From Sphingomonas sp. Leaf32 (GTDB lineage: Bacteria; Pseudomonadota; Alphaproteobacteria; Sphingomonadales; Sphingomonadaceae): a DNA stretch of 64,000 nucleotides. The DNA lies in the NCBI RefSeq assembly GCF_001421765.1, contig NZ_LMLA01000008.1, forward strand, positions 248,906 to 312,905, in the 5' to 3' direction. This document shows positions 53,306 to 62,833 of the stretch, in pieces (position 1 is the stretch's first letter; each line of letters starts with the position of its first letter). The notes beneath the pieces are model-generated. The model was not told the DNA's origin, did no database searches, and was given only the letters and a program-made list of their open reading frames with translations. A program made the position numbers and the translations under genes.

Positions 53306-53983
53306 GTGGCGGGGGCGGAAGGGGCGGACAGACTGAACCATGCCGCCGCGTCGGTGCCGCCGGTCGATTCCGCGCAGGTCGATGCCGCGTGGAAGGCGAT
53401 CCGCGCCGATCCGTCGATCCAGTTCGACCTGCCGCAAAAGGTGGTGGAGCCGCGCGATCCGCCGCCCGAATGGCTCGAACCGGTCCTGCGCGCGATCGGC
53501 AATTTCGTGCAGTGGGTCGGCGGCGGCTGGCGGGTGATCCTGTGGGTCATCGGCATCGTCATCGTCGTCGCGCTCCTGTTCGCGCTGGTGCCGTCGCTGC
53601 GCCAGTGGATCGCCGAGAAACTCGGCCGGAACCGCATGGTCGAGGATGCGCCCGGCTGGGCACCGACCGAAACCCGCGCCCGCGCGCTGCTGGAGGATGC
53701 CGACGCGCTGGCGGCGGCGGGCAGGTTCGACGAAGCGGTCCACCTGCTGCTGTTCCGCAGCATCGACGACATCGTCGCGTGGCGCGGCGACGTGGTGCGC
53801 CCGGCCGATACCAGCCGCGACATCGCCCGCGCCGATGCCCTGCCCGACAATGCGCGCGGCGTGTTCGCCGGAATCGTCGCGGCGGTCGAGCGCAGCCTGT
53901 TCGGCGGGCGGGCGCTGGGCATGGACGACTGGCAGCGCGCGCGCGCCGACTATGCCGGCTTCGCGCTGAAGGGTGCGCGGTGA
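53306..53983 (+). CDS. DUF4129-domain membrane protein
   Basis: A 225-residue protein: an acidic N-terminal stretch, one membrane helix (about 75-97, WRVILWVIGIVIVVALLFALV) and a C-terminal helical DUF4129 domain (about 120-222, with ALLEDADALAAAGRFDEAVHLLLFRSI), as seen in transglutaminase-like and MoxR-linked proteins. The start is GTG 53306. It leads a six-gene operon and overlaps the DUF4350 gene by four bases. Confidence 0.82.
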   Translation: MAGAEGADRLNHAAASVPPVDSAQVDAAWKAIRADPSIQFDLPQKVVEPRDPPPEWLEPVLRAIGNFVQWVGGGWRVILWVIGIVIVVALLFALVPSLRQWIAEKLGRNRMVEDAPGWAPTETRARALLEDADALAAAGRFDEAVHLLLFRSIDDIVAWRGDVVRPADTSRDIARADALPDNARGVFAGIVAAVERSLFGGRALGMDDWQRARADYAGFALKGAR

Positions 53984-55206
53984 AACAATCCTCGCCCTTT
54001 GCCGTCCGCACGGTCGTCATCCTCGTCATCGGCGGCGCGCTGCTGCTGCTCGCCTCGATCCTGATGTCCGGCTTCGGCGACGAAATCGCCCGCGCGACCG
54101 GCGACGCGCCGGCGGCGGATCGCAAGGACGGCGCCGGCTATCACGCGTTCCAGCGGCTGGTCGCGGCGGTGCAGCCGCCGGAGACAGAGGTGTCCGCACC
54201 AACGGTAGCATCGGCGATCCTCATCCTGACCCCGACCGAGGCCACCCGGCCGGAGGATGTGAAGGCGATCGTCGACAAGCGCATCGCGTTCGCATCGGCG
54301 ATGACCGGCGGTGACGATTTCGTCGCCAGGGAAGGGCATCCGCTGATGCGCTATGCGACGCTTATCATCCTGCCCAAATGGCAGGTCGAAAAGCTGCCGT
54401 TGCAGGGCGGCCGGGTGCGACGGACCGGCGAGGCGGACATGGCCAAGCTGGCGCGGCTGGTCCCGACCAAGGTCGACTGGCATCGCGAGGACCGGTCCAA
54501 TGTCGGCATCATGCCCGCCAACTATCCCGGCCTGCGATCCTTTGCGCTGCCCGACCGCGAGTTGAATGCGGTGATGGGCGACGACATCACCCCGCTGATC
54601 GGCGCGCGCGACGGGGCGGCGGTGCTGGGGCAGATCGGGACGAGCGATACGTTCGTGCTGGTCGATCCCGATCTGGTCAACAACCGCGCCATGGCCGACG
54701 AACGCAATGCGAAGGCCGCGTTGGCGATGCTGCGCGCGATCGATCCGGAGCATGACGGGCGCGCGGTGTTCGACCGCACGCTGCATTTTTCACGGGGCGA
54801 CCGCAATCTGGTCAAGCTGCTGTTCCTGCCGCCGTTCCTTGGCGTCACGCTGGCGCTGATCGCCGCCGCCGTGCTGGCCGGAATCGCCGCCGCCGGGCGG
54901 TTCGGGCCGCCGCTGACCGAAAAGCGCGCGGTGGCAGCGGGCAAGCGCGCGCTGATCGACAATATCGTGGCGCTGACCCGGCTGGCCGGACGCACGCCAC
55001 TGGTCGGACCGCGCTATGCCGACATGATGCTGGAGCTGTTGTCGCGCCGTCTGCTGACGGGCGAGCAGCCCGCACCCGAACGGCTCGACCGGGTGCATCC
55101 CGGCTATTCCGACATCGACCGTCGCCTGCGCGATGCCCGCACCGAGGGTGCGGCACTGGCGGCGGCACGGGACCTCACCGCATGGAAGAAGGAAACAGGC
55201 GCATGA
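53980..55206 (+). CDS. DUF4350-domain membrane protein
   Basis: A 408-residue protein with a membrane helix at 9-30, a periplasmic Rossmann-like DUF4350 domain (about 40-265, with ILILTPTEATRPEDVKAIVD) and a second membrane segment near 290-312, followed by a cytoplasmic tail. In MoxR loci this protein is thought to sit between the ATPase and its membrane substrates. GTG start overlapping the preceding stop. Confidence 0.82.
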   Translation: MKQSSPFAVRTVVILVIGGALLLLASILMSGFGDEIARATGDAPAADRKDGAGYHAFQRLVAAVQPPETEVSAPTVASAILILTPTEATRPEDVKAIVDKRIAFASAMTGGDDFVAREGHPLMRYATLIILPKWQVEKLPLQGGRVRRTGEADMAKLARLVPTKVDWHREDRSNVGIMPANYPGLRSFALPDRELNAVMGDDITPLIGARDGAAVLGQIGTSDTFVLVDPDLVNNRAMADERNAKAALAMLRAIDPEHDGRAVFDRTLHFSRGDRNLVKLLFLPPFLGVTLALIAAAVLAGIAAAGRFGPPLTEKRAVAAGKRALIDNIVALTRLAGRTPLVGPRYADMMLELLSRRLLTGEQPAPERLDRVHPGYSDIDRRLRDARTEGAALAAARDLTAWKKETGA

Positions 55207-56159
55207 CGCTCGACGAGGTACGGTCGCTGGGATCGGCGATCGACCGGGAGATCAGCAAGGCGGTGGTGGGACAGGCGGGCGCCGTCCGCCTGCTGACCAT
55301 CGCGCTGTTCTCGGCCGGTCATGTCCTGCTGGAAGGACCGCCGGGAACGGCCAAGACGCTGCTGGCGCAGAGTTTCGCACGCACGCTGGGCCTCGATTTC
55401 GGGCGCATCCAGTTCACGCCGGACCTGATGCCCGGCGACATCATCGGGTCCAATCTGTTCAATTTCCAGACGTCGGAATTCGCGCTGACGCGCGGGCCGG
55501 TATTCTGCGAACTGCTGCTGGCCGACGAGATCAACCGTACCCCGCCCAAGACGCAGGCCGCGCTGCTGGAGGCGATGCAGGAGCGGCGCATCACCATCGA
55601 CGGGCGGACCGAGATGCTGTCCGACCGCTTCACCGTGGTCGCGACGCAGAACCCGATCGAACAGCAGGGCGTATACCCGCTGCCCGAGGCGCAGCTCGAC
55701 CGGTTCCTGTTCAAGATCGCGATCGGATGGCCCGACATCGATGCCGAGCGCGCGATCGTCGCGCAGTACGGCACGCGCACCGGCACCCCCGCCCCGCAGG
55801 ATTCGGGCGTGGCGCAGGTCGCCGGCAGCGGAGCCATCGCCGCCGCGATCGATGCCGTTGGGCAGGTGCGACTGGTCGACGAAGTGATCGACTATATCGT
55901 GCGGCTGGTCCGCGCGACGCGCGAGCATGGCGACCTGTCGTCGGGTGCCTCGCCCCGCGCGGCATCGGCGCTGGCGGCGGCATCGCGTGCGGGCGCGGCG
56001 CTCGACGGGCGCGATTATGTCATTCCCGACGATGTGAAGACGCTGGCCCCCGCCCTGCTGCGCCACCGGCTGATCCTGTCGCCCAGCGCCGAGATCGACG
56101 GGCGGCGGGTCGATGACGTCGTCGCCAGCCTGATCGCATCGGTCGAAGCGCCGCGATGA
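55203..56159 (+). CDS. MoxR-family AAA ATPase
   Basis: A 318-residue AAA ATPase of the MoxR group, chaperones that mature protein complexes. The Walker A GPPGTAKT is at 45-52, the Walker B LLLADEIN at 104-111, and VATQNPIEQQGVYPLPEAQLDRF the sensor 1/pore region. ATG 55203 overlaps the DUF4350 stop and follows AAGGAAAC; the alternative ATG seven codons earlier is less likely. It precedes DUF58, its classic partner. Confidence 0.93.
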   Translation: MTLDEVRSLGSAIDREISKAVVGQAGAVRLLTIALFSAGHVLLEGPPGTAKTLLAQSFARTLGLDFGRIQFTPDLMPGDIIGSNLFNFQTSEFALTRGPVFCELLLADEINRTPPKTQAALLEAMQERRITIDGRTEMLSDRFTVVATQNPIEQQGVYPLPEAQLDRFLFKIAIGWPDIDAERAIVAQYGTRTGTPAPQDSGVAQVAGSGAIAAAIDAVGQVRLVDEVIDYIVRLVRATREHGDLSSGASPRAASALAAASRAGAALDGRDYVIPDDVKTLAPALLRHRLILSPSAEIDGRRVDDVVASLIASVEAPR

Positions 56160-57388
56160 TCGTCCCCACGCCCCGCGCGATCCAGCTGACCGCGCTCGCC
56201 GCGCCGGTCGGGCTGGCGCTGGGCGTGCTGGCGCCGGCGGCGTGGATCGCCGCGCCGCTGTGGATCATGGGCGTGCTCGTGCTGATCGTGGCCGATGCGG
56301 TGCTGGCGAAGACGCCGGTGCTGGCGATGCCCGAGGGCCTGCCCGCAACGCTGAACATCGGCGAGACGTTTACGCTGGGCAGCGCCGACGTCGCCGCGGC
56401 GTTCGACGGTCCGGTCGAACGCACCGCTCCCGGCAGCTTTCGCGCGGAGCGACGCGGCAAGGCGCGGTTGCGGCGGCTCTGGGCACGGCAGGCAGGGCCG
56501 ATGGGACTGGCGTGGCGACAGGCGAGCGCGAAGGCCGATCGCGACATCCCCGTCCTGCCCGACATCCGCCCGGTCCGCGACCAGGGGATGCGGCAATATC
56601 TGAACAGCCTGAGCATCGGCAACCGGATGCGCCGCGACCATGGCGATGGACAGGATTTCCAGGTGCTGACCGATTTTCAGGCCGGGATGGAACGCCGGTC
56701 GATCGACTGGAAGGCATCGGCCCGCCACGCATCGCTGCTGGCGCGGGAGTTTCACACCGAACGCGACAACATGATCGTGTTCGCGGTCGACGCCGGCCGC
56801 GCGATGACCGATCCGGTCGGCGATGTTCCGCGTGTCGATCGCGCGGTATCGTCGGCCCTGCTGGCGGCGTTCGTCGCGCTGAAATCCGGCGACCGGGTGC
56901 GGCTCTATTCGTTCGGTGCCCGGCCGCAGGTCGACAGCGGCAGCATCGGCGGCGGCACGCGCGGCTTCGCCCGGCTGCACCACGCCGCCGCCGACATCGA
57001 TTACGGCGTGGAGGAGAGCAACTATACGCTCGGCCTCGTCACGCTTGACCAGAAACTCGACCGGCGCGCGCTGGTGGTGCTCTTCACCGAATTCACCGAC
57101 ACGACCAGCGCCGAACTGCTGCTGGCGGCGGCGCAGCGTATGCTCAAGCGGCACCGCGTGCTGTTCGTGCTGTTCCGCGATGTCGAACTGGAAGCACTGC
57201 GCGATGCCGAACCGGCCCATGCCGACGATCTGGTCCGCGCCGATGTCGCGCACCTGTTGCTGCGCGACCGGGCGATCGTGGTCGAACGGCTGCGGCGGAT
57301 GGGAATCGACGTGATCGAGGCGACCGCCGACGCCATGCCGCTGGCGCTGGTCGAACGCTATCTGACCCACCGGGAGCGCGGCCGATGA
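56156..57388 (+). CDS. DUF58 (VWA-like) protein
   Basis: A 410-residue protein with two N-terminal membrane segments (about 10-45) and the DUF58 module RSIDWKASARHASLLAREF near 180-200, followed by a VWA-like fold with IVFAVDAGRAMTDP at its metal-site start. DUF58 proteins are the usual clients or partners of MoxR ATPases. ATGA overlap with moxR. Confidence 0.9.
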   Translation: MIVPTPRAIQLTALAAPVGLALGVLAPAAWIAAPLWIMGVLVLIVADAVLAKTPVLAMPEGLPATLNIGETFTLGSADVAAAFDGPVERTAPGSFRAERRGKARLRRLWARQAGPMGLAWRQASAKADRDIPVLPDIRPVRDQGMRQYLNSLSIGNRMRRDHGDGQDFQVLTDFQAGMERRSIDWKASARHASLLAREFHTERDNMIVFAVDAGRAMTDPVGDVPRVDRAVSSALLAAFVALKSGDRVRLYSFGARPQVDSGSIGGGTRGFARLHHAAADIDYGVEESNYTLGLVTLDQKLDRRALVVLFTEFTDTTSAELLLAAAQRMLKRHRVLFVLFRDVELEALRDAEPAHADDLVRADVAHLLLRDRAIVVERLRRMGIDVIEATADAMPLALVERYLTHRERGR

Positions 57389-58377
57389 CCGTCACCTTCG
57401 CCACCCGTCATTTCCGGGCCGAGCGCGAGGGCGACTGGGCGCGGCTTGAGGCGTTGTTGGACCAGCTGGAGAAGAAATCGCCGCGCCGGCTGTCGGACGA
57501 GGACCTGATCGACCTGCCGCGCCTCTATCGCGCCACGCTGTCGGCGCTATCGATCGCGCGGGCGACGTCGCTCGACGCATCGCTGGTCGGCTATCTGGAG
57601 GCGCTGTCGACGCGGGCCTATTTCGCGCTCTATTCGGCGCGCGAACCGTGGTGGCGACAGGTGAGGACGTTCTTCCTCTCCGGCTGGCCGCGCGCGGTAC
57701 GGTCTATCGCCCCCGAGCTGTTGCTGGCGACCGCGTTGCTGATCCTGAGCGCGGTTGCCGCCTATCACCTCGTGCGTACCGACCCGGCATGGTATTCGGC
57801 GATGATCTCCCCCGAACTGGCGAGCGGGCGCGACATGAACGCCAGCGCGGCGACGCTGCGCGCCTCGCTCTATTCGCCGCCGGACCAGGGCGGGCTGCAC
57901 GTCTTCGCCACCTCGCTGTTCACCCACAATTCCCAGGTCGCGATCATGGCCTTCGCGCTGGGCTTCCTGTTCGGCGTACCCACCATCATCCTGTCGGTGC
58001 AGAACGGCGCGATGGCGGGGGCGATGTTCGCCGCGTTCGTGCCGCACGGCCTGGGCTGGGGCCTGTTCGCGTGGCTGATGATCCATGGCACGACCGAGAT
58101 CGCCGCGATCGCCATCGCGGCGGCGGCGGGGCTGCATATCGGCCGCGCGGTCGCCTTTCCGGGCGAGCGCACGCGCATGGCCGCCGCCGCCGATGCCGGA
58201 CGACGCGGGGCGGTGGTGATGATCGGCGTCATCCTGATGCTGCTGGTCGCGGGGTTGCTGGAGGGGTTCGCCCGCCAGCTGGTGATCGACGACAGCGCGC
58301 GGCTGGCCGTCGGCGGCGCGATGCTGGCGCTGTGGACGCTCTATTTCACCTTCGGAGGCCGTCGTGGCGCGGCGTGA
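57385..58377 (+). CDS. SpoIIM-like (DUF95) membrane protein
   Basis: A 330-residue protein with a helical N-terminal part (1-110) and about five membrane segments from 112 on, with FLFGVPTIILSVQNGAMAGAM and GTTEIAAIAIAAAAGLHIGRA typical of the stage II sporulation protein M family. Non-sporulating proteobacteria carry it in MoxR loci. It overlaps the DUF58 and RDD genes at both ends. Confidence 0.88.
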   Translation: MTVTFATRHFRAEREGDWARLEALLDQLEKKSPRRLSDEDLIDLPRLYRATLSALSIARATSLDASLVGYLEALSTRAYFALYSAREPWWRQVRTFFLSGWPRAVRSIAPELLLATALLILSAVAAYHLVRTDPAWYSAMISPELASGRDMNASAATLRASLYSPPDQGGLHVFATSLFTHNSQVAIMAFALGFLFGVPTIILSVQNGAMAGAMFAAFVPHGLGWGLFAWLMIHGTTEIAAIAIAAAAGLHIGRAVAFPGERTRMAAAADAGRRGAVVMIGVILMLLVAGLLEGFARQLVIDDSARLAVGGAMLALWTLYFTFGGRRGAA

Positions 58378-59266
58378 GCGCAAGGCCCGCCGTCCGCGCG
58401 TGCCGCGCACGCTGGAGCGGCAACTGGTCACGCCCGAGGGCGTGCCGCTCAACCTGCGGCTGGGATCGGCGGGGTCGCGGGCCGGGGCGTTCCTGATCGA
58501 TGCGATCATCATGGTGGCGGTGCTGGTCGCGGCGTCGCTGCTGATCCTGGCGCTCGCGATCGGGGGGCCGCGCGGGGCGGCGTCGCTATACGCGGTCGTG
58601 TGGCTGCTGGGCTTCTTCCTGCTGCGCAATTTCTATTTCGTGCTGTTCGAAGCGGGCAAGCGCGCGGCGACGCCGGGCAAAAGGCTGATGAAGCTGCGCG
58701 TCGTGTCACGCGACGGCGGGCGGCTGACCGGGTCGGCGGTGCTGGCCCGCAACCTGATGCGCGAGATCGAGGTGTTCCTGCCGCTGTTCTTCCTCGCCTT
58801 TGCCTTTGCGGAGGGGATGGCGACCGCATGGACCGCGACGCTGGCGCTGGGATGGGCGTCGATCCTGCTGTTTCTGCCATTGTTCAATCGCGACCGGTTA
58901 CGCGCCGGGGACCTGATCGGCGGCACCTGGGTCGTCGAGCGCGAGGTGCGCAAGCTGGGCGAGGATCTGCTGGTCCAGACCGCGCACGAACATGACCGCG
59001 CCCGGATCGCGCCGTTCACCGCAGCCGAGCTGGATACCTATGGCACGTTGGAGCTGCAACGGCTGGAAGAGGTGCTGCGCCGGAACGACCGTGCCGACCT
59101 GTATGCGGTCGCAACCGCGATCCGGCGGAAACTCGGACGGCAGGAAGAGGGGTATGACCTCGCCTTCCTCGAAGCATATTATGCGGCGCTGCGGCATCAC
59201 CTCGAAAGAAAATTGCTGTTCGGGCAGCGAAAACGGGATAAATTCGATCAGTTTGGAGCAAGTTAG
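58364..59266 (+). CDS. RDD-family membrane protein
   Basis: A 300-residue protein: a basic N-terminus (MARRERKARRPRVPR), the RDD domain with three membrane segments (about 46-190) carrying GSRAGAFLIDAIIM and TPGKRLMKLRVVSRDGG, then a soluble helical tail. It starts at GTG 58364, inside the end of the SpoIIM-like gene (14-bp overlap), and ends the operon. RDD proteins often accompany MoxR systems and some are ion transporters. Confidence 0.85.
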   Translation: MARRERKARRPRVPRTLERQLVTPEGVPLNLRLGSAGSRAGAFLIDAIIMVAVLVAASLLILALAIGGPRGAASLYAVVWLLGFFLLRNFYFVLFEAGKRAATPGKRLMKLRVVSRDGGRLTGSAVLARNLMREIEVFLPLFFLAFAFAEGMATAWTATLALGWASILLFLPLFNRDRLRAGDLIGGTWVVEREVRKLGEDLLVQTAHEHDRARIAPFTAAELDTYGTLELQRLEEVLRRNDRADLYAVATAIRRKLGRQEEGYDLAFLEAYYAALRHHLERKLLFGQRKRDKFDQFGAS

Positions 59267-59313
59267 CCGCCGGTTATACCCGGCGTTAACCGCCCCCCGG
59301 CCATGCAGCCGCC

Positions 59314-61083
59314 ATGACGACAGGCACACCCAAGCAGCGGATCGGACTGGCAACGGCGCTGATCTATTTCCTGCTGTCGTCGTCGACCATTCTGATAAAT
59401 GGCCGTGGCGGGCTGTCGAGCATGGCGCCCGCGACGCCGTTCGTGCTGGCCCTGCTGATCGCCCGGCCGCGCCGCGATTGGCGATCGATCCTGACCGGCG
59501 CGGCGATCGGCAGCATGGCGGCGACGTCGCTGTTCGGGTTCGGCGTGCTGTCCGCGCTGCCGATGGCGATCGCCAAGGTGGGCGAGGTCGGCGTGGCGGC
59601 TTGGCTGTTCCGCAAGCTGCGCGGGCGCCGGGGCTATTTCGGATCGCTCGACCGGATCGGGCGGTTCGTGGCTGCGGTCGGCATTGTCGCTCCTGCCCTT
59701 GGCGCGACCACCGCCGCCAGCGTCGTCGCGATACGCTTCGGCCTGCCGTTCGAACGGCAATGGCACATCTGGTTCGTCGGCCACAGCCTGAGCATGATTA
59801 CCATGACGCCGGTGCTATCGCTGCTGCTGACCGGCGCGGTCGGGCGGACGTGGCGCGGTGCGAGCCGGCAATTGCGGGTCGAGGCCGCCGTGCTGTTGAC
59901 CGCGACGCTGGCCGTGGCGGCCGCCGTATTCACGCAGAACGAACGACCGTTGCTGTTCCTGCCCATACTACCGATCATGCTGACCACGTTCCGGCTGGGA
60001 TTGCCCGGTGCGGCGGCGTCGGCGATCGTGCTGGCGCTGGTCGGCGGCTATGCCACGTCGCAGGAAATGGGGCCGATCGGCTTCATCGGCGGCGACCTGC
60101 AATCGCGCATGGAGTTCTTCCAATTCTATCTGGCGTGCACCGTGCTGACGACCTTTCCGGTCGCCGCCGATCTCAGCCGGCGACAGGCGCTGTACCGCCG
60201 GCTGCGCGAAAGCGAGGCGCGCTATCGCCTGCTGGCCGATCATTCGACCGACATCGTGCTGGGGATCGATACCGGCGGGCGGATCACCTATCTCTCGCCG
60301 TCGATCGAACAGATCGTCGGGCGCAGTCCCGCACAATTGCACGGCCGCCGCGCGCTGGAGCTGGTGCATCCGCTCGACCGAGACATGGTGCTGATCGCCC
60401 ATCGCGACACGCTGACCGATGTCGGGGGTACGCAGATCGTCGAATATCGTGCGCGGGTGACCAACGGCGCGCTGCGCTGGTTCGAATCGCATACCCGCGC
60501 GGTGCTGGACGATGACGGGCGGGTCACCGGCAGCGTGGCGATGATCCGCGACGTGTCGCACCGCAAGACGCTGGAGGCCGAACTGTCGCGCGCGGCGTCG
60601 ACCGATCCGCTGACCGGACTCGCCAATCGCCGGGTGTTCGATGCCGCTCTGGCGCAGCGGATCGATGTCGCGGCAGGGGGCGGCATCGCCGGCTGCGTGG
60701 CGGTGTTCGACCTCGACCATTTCAAGGCGGTCAACGACCGGTACGGCCATGACGCCGGCGACCATGTGTTGCAGGCATTCGCCCGGATCGCGCGCGGGGT
60801 GACCCGCGACGGCGACGTCGTCGCCCGGCTGGGCGGCGAGGAATTCGGCATCCTGTTCCCCGGCACCGGCATCGAACAGGCCCATGCGCTGTGCGAGCGG
60901 CTGCGCACCACGCTTGCCGCGACCAGGCTGCGCCACGGGTCATCGGTAGTCGAGCTGACGGTCAGCGCCGGGATCGCCGCGGTCGACGGCACCGGCAGCG
61001 CGGTGGCGGCACTGCGCGCGGCGGACCGGGCGCTGTACGGCGCGAAGGCCGATGGGCGCGACCGGCTGCGACTGGCGGCCTGA
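59314..61083 (+). CDS. MASE1-PAS-GGDEF diguanylate cyclase
   Basis: A 589-residue membrane-bound c-di-GMP synthase: MASE1-type membrane sensor (about 1-280), a PAS domain (300-420, YRLLADHSTDIVLGID) and a GGDEF domain with GGEEF at 507-511. The inhibitory I-site RxxD is present at RDGD (498-501), five residues upstream, so product feedback is expected. No EAL domain. It is 48 bp past the MoxR operon and may be transcribed separately. Confidence 0.92.
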   Translation: MTTGTPKQRIGLATALIYFLLSSSTILINGRGGLSSMAPATPFVLALLIARPRRDWRSILTGAAIGSMAATSLFGFGVLSALPMAIAKVGEVGVAAWLFRKLRGRRGYFGSLDRIGRFVAAVGIVAPALGATTAASVVAIRFGLPFERQWHIWFVGHSLSMITMTPVLSLLLTGAVGRTWRGASRQLRVEAAVLLTATLAVAAAVFTQNERPLLFLPILPIMLTTFRLGLPGAAASAIVLALVGGYATSQEMGPIGFIGGDLQSRMEFFQFYLACTVLTTFPVAADLSRRQALYRRLRESEARYRLLADHSTDIVLGIDTGGRITYLSPSIEQIVGRSPAQLHGRRALELVHPLDRDMVLIAHRDTLTDVGGTQIVEYRARVTNGALRWFESHTRAVLDDDGRVTGSVAMIRDVSHRKTLEAELSRAASTDPLTGLANRRVFDAALAQRIDVAAGGGIAGCVAVFDLDHFKAVNDRYGHDAGDHVLQAFARIARGVTRDGDVVARLGGEEFGILFPGTGIEQAHALCERLRTTLAATRLRHGSSVVELTVSAGIAAVDGTGSAVAALRAADRALYGAKADGRDRLRLAA

Positions 61084-61185
61084 TCCCCATTCCCAACGCG
61101 GTACGCCGCCCGCAACTTGCCGGTGTCGACGCCCGGGCGATCGGTGCTAGGGTCGCCGGCTATCGGTAAAGGGGGAGAGGCTGCT

Positions 61186-61854
61186 TTGCGCGAGACATGG
61201 TATCGCGACCCGCGACTGGGGCTGGCGGCGGCGGCGCTGGCGGCGGTCGTGGTCGGCATTGCCGCCGGATCGGCCGGCCAACCCGGCTGGCGCACCCTGT
61301 TGCTGGCGCTGTCCAGCTTCGCTTTGGTGGCGTGGGGGTGGTTCGCGGTGCAGGGGATCGCCTGGGCCTGGCGACAGCCCGACCGCGACGACGTGCTGCG
61401 CGCGCTGACGCTGCAGCGCAGCCAGCACGCCTTCAACCATGCCGCCTGGGCGCGGTTCGACCGTGATGCGGCGATGCTGCGGATGCTGCTGGCCGAACGC
61501 GCGCTGATCCCGATCGAGGCGGAGCTGGTGCGCCACGCCATGGCGGTGGAACAGTTCGACGCGGTGGCGGCGACCCTCCCCGGATTTTCGCAAGCCGCCG
61601 CGCATTGGTACGACGTCGCGTCGCAGGCCCATGCCGGCCTGCCCCCCGCCACCCCGGTGCCATCGCCCGCCGCGCTGGAGGAAGCCGCGCAGCAATTGCC
61701 CGCGACACTGACGCAGGAGGAGGATCGCCGCGCGGCGCTGCATTATCTGGCGGTGCGCAAGCGGCTGGCCACCGACCGGGCGGCGGTGGAACGGGAGCGG
61801 ACGGCGGCGCTGCGCAAGCTGGCCGCGCCGCCGCCCAGCCCGCCGGTGGAGTGA
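61186..61854 (+). CDS. Membrane protein of unknown function
   Basis: A 222-residue protein with two membrane segments (about 11-28 and 36-55) and a long helical, possibly coiled-coil, part (60-222). No ATG fits well; I favour TTG 61186, preceded by GGGGGAGAGG, but the frame is open back to 61117. The dense Ala/Arg/Glu composition of the helical part suggests an envelope or scaffold protein. It ends just before a pair of family 3 repeats. Confidence 0.55.
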   Translation: MRETWYRDPRLGLAAAALAAVVVGIAAGSAGQPGWRTLLLALSSFALVAWGWFAVQGIAWAWRQPDRDDVLRALTLQRSQHAFNHAAWARFDRDAAMLRMLLAERALIPIEAELVRHAMAVEQFDAVAATLPGFSQAAAHWYDVASQAHAGLPPATPVPSPAALEEAAQQLPATLTQEEDRRAALHYLAVRKRLATDRAAVERERTAALRKLAAPPPSPPVE

Positions 61855-61861
61855 GCCGATC

Positions 61862-61994
61862 CTCCCCGGTACGGGGAGGGGGACCATGCGCAGCATGGTG
61901 GAGGGGGATGGCCACATGCGAAACGGTTGTGTTGCGGGGCGATCCCCCTCCACCATCGCCTTCGGCGACGGTCCCCCTCCCCGTGCCGGGGAGG
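61862..61994. repeat. Face-to-face pair of double-hairpin repeats (family 3, copies 2 and 3)
   Basis: Copy 2 (61862-61910) has CCTCCCCG-GTA-CGGGGAGG and ACCATGC-GCA-GCATGGT; copy 3 (61943-61994) is its inverse, with ACCATCGCC and GGTGCCGGGGAGG-type stems. They fill the gap between convergent genes. The other copy is at 11157-11202. Confidence 0.75.
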
Positions 61995-61996
61995 AT

Positions 61997-62833
61997 TTAC
62001 ATCGCCAGCACTCGCCGCGCCTGCTTCAGATGCGGGGCGTCGACCATGCGGCCGTCGACCTGTAGCGCCCCGGCGCCGGGGTTCGCGGCGAAGGCGTCGA
62101 CGATCGCCTGCGCTCGCGCGACCGCTTCGGTCGAGGGGGTGAAGGCGGCGTTGATGACCGGGACCTGTGCCGGGTGCAGCACCATCATGCCGGTAAAGCC
62201 ATCGCGCACGGCGCGGGCGGCATAGGCGGCGAGGCCGGCTTCGTCGCGGATCGCCGGGTACACCGTGTCGATCGCCGCGACCCCGGCGGCGTGCGCGCCG
62301 AACAGGGTGAGCGCGCGCACCATTTCATAGGGCGCGGTGTAGCGGCCATCCGCCTCGCGCGAGGTTGCCGCGCCGATCGCGGCGGGCAAATCCTCCGCGC
62401 CCCAAGTCAGCCCGGCGAGGCGATGGGCGACCGCCCCATAGCTGCCGAGCTGGAAGATCGCCGCCGGAGTTTCGGTCGCGATCGGCAGCAGCGGGACGTC
62501 GCCCAGCCCGCGCGGGGTCAGCAGCGCATCGAGCGCGGTGATCGTCGCCGCGCCCTCCGCCTTGGGCACCACGATCCCGTCGGGCCGGGTGCCGGCCAGC
62601 GCGTCGAGATCGGCGAGCGCGAGCGGGCCTTCGACCGGGTTGATCCGCACAAAGCGCGGGAGCGGTCCCCCCTGCCCCAGCCAGTCGTGGACGGCGGCGC
62701 GGGCAGTAACCTTGGCCGACGCGGCAACCGCGTCTTCGAGATCGAGGATCAGCGCATCGGCCCCGCTCGCCGCCGCCTTGGCGAAGCGATCCGGCCGGTC
62801 GCCGGGGACGAACAGCAGCGAGCGGAGCTTCAT
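61997..62833 (-). CDS. CoA-ester lyase, HpcH/HpaI (CitE-like)
   Basis: A 278-residue TIM-barrel lyase of the citrate-lyase-beta-like group: RSLLFVPGDRPDRFAKAA at the start, LDLEDAV for magnesium binding, GIVVPKAEG and PIATETPAAIF. Such proteins cleave or hydrolyse CoA esters such as malyl-, citramalyl- or methylmalyl-CoA. It overlaps the MaoC gene (ATGA), which favours a role in short-chain acyl-CoA catabolism. The exact substrate is unresolved. Confidence 0.88.
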   Translation of the reverse strand: MKLRSLLFVPGDRPDRFAKAAASGADALILDLEDAVAASAKVTARAAVHDWLGQGGPLPRFVRINPVEGPLALADLDALAGTRPDGIVVPKAEGAATITALDALLTPRGLGDVPLLPIATETPAAIFQLGSYGAVAHRLAGLTWGAEDLPAAIGAATSREADGRYTAPYEMVRALTLFGAHAAGVAAIDTVYPAIRDEAGLAAYAARAVRDGFTGMMVLHPAQVPVINAAFTPSTEAVARAQAIVDAFAANPGAGALQVDGRMVDAPHLKQARRVLAM

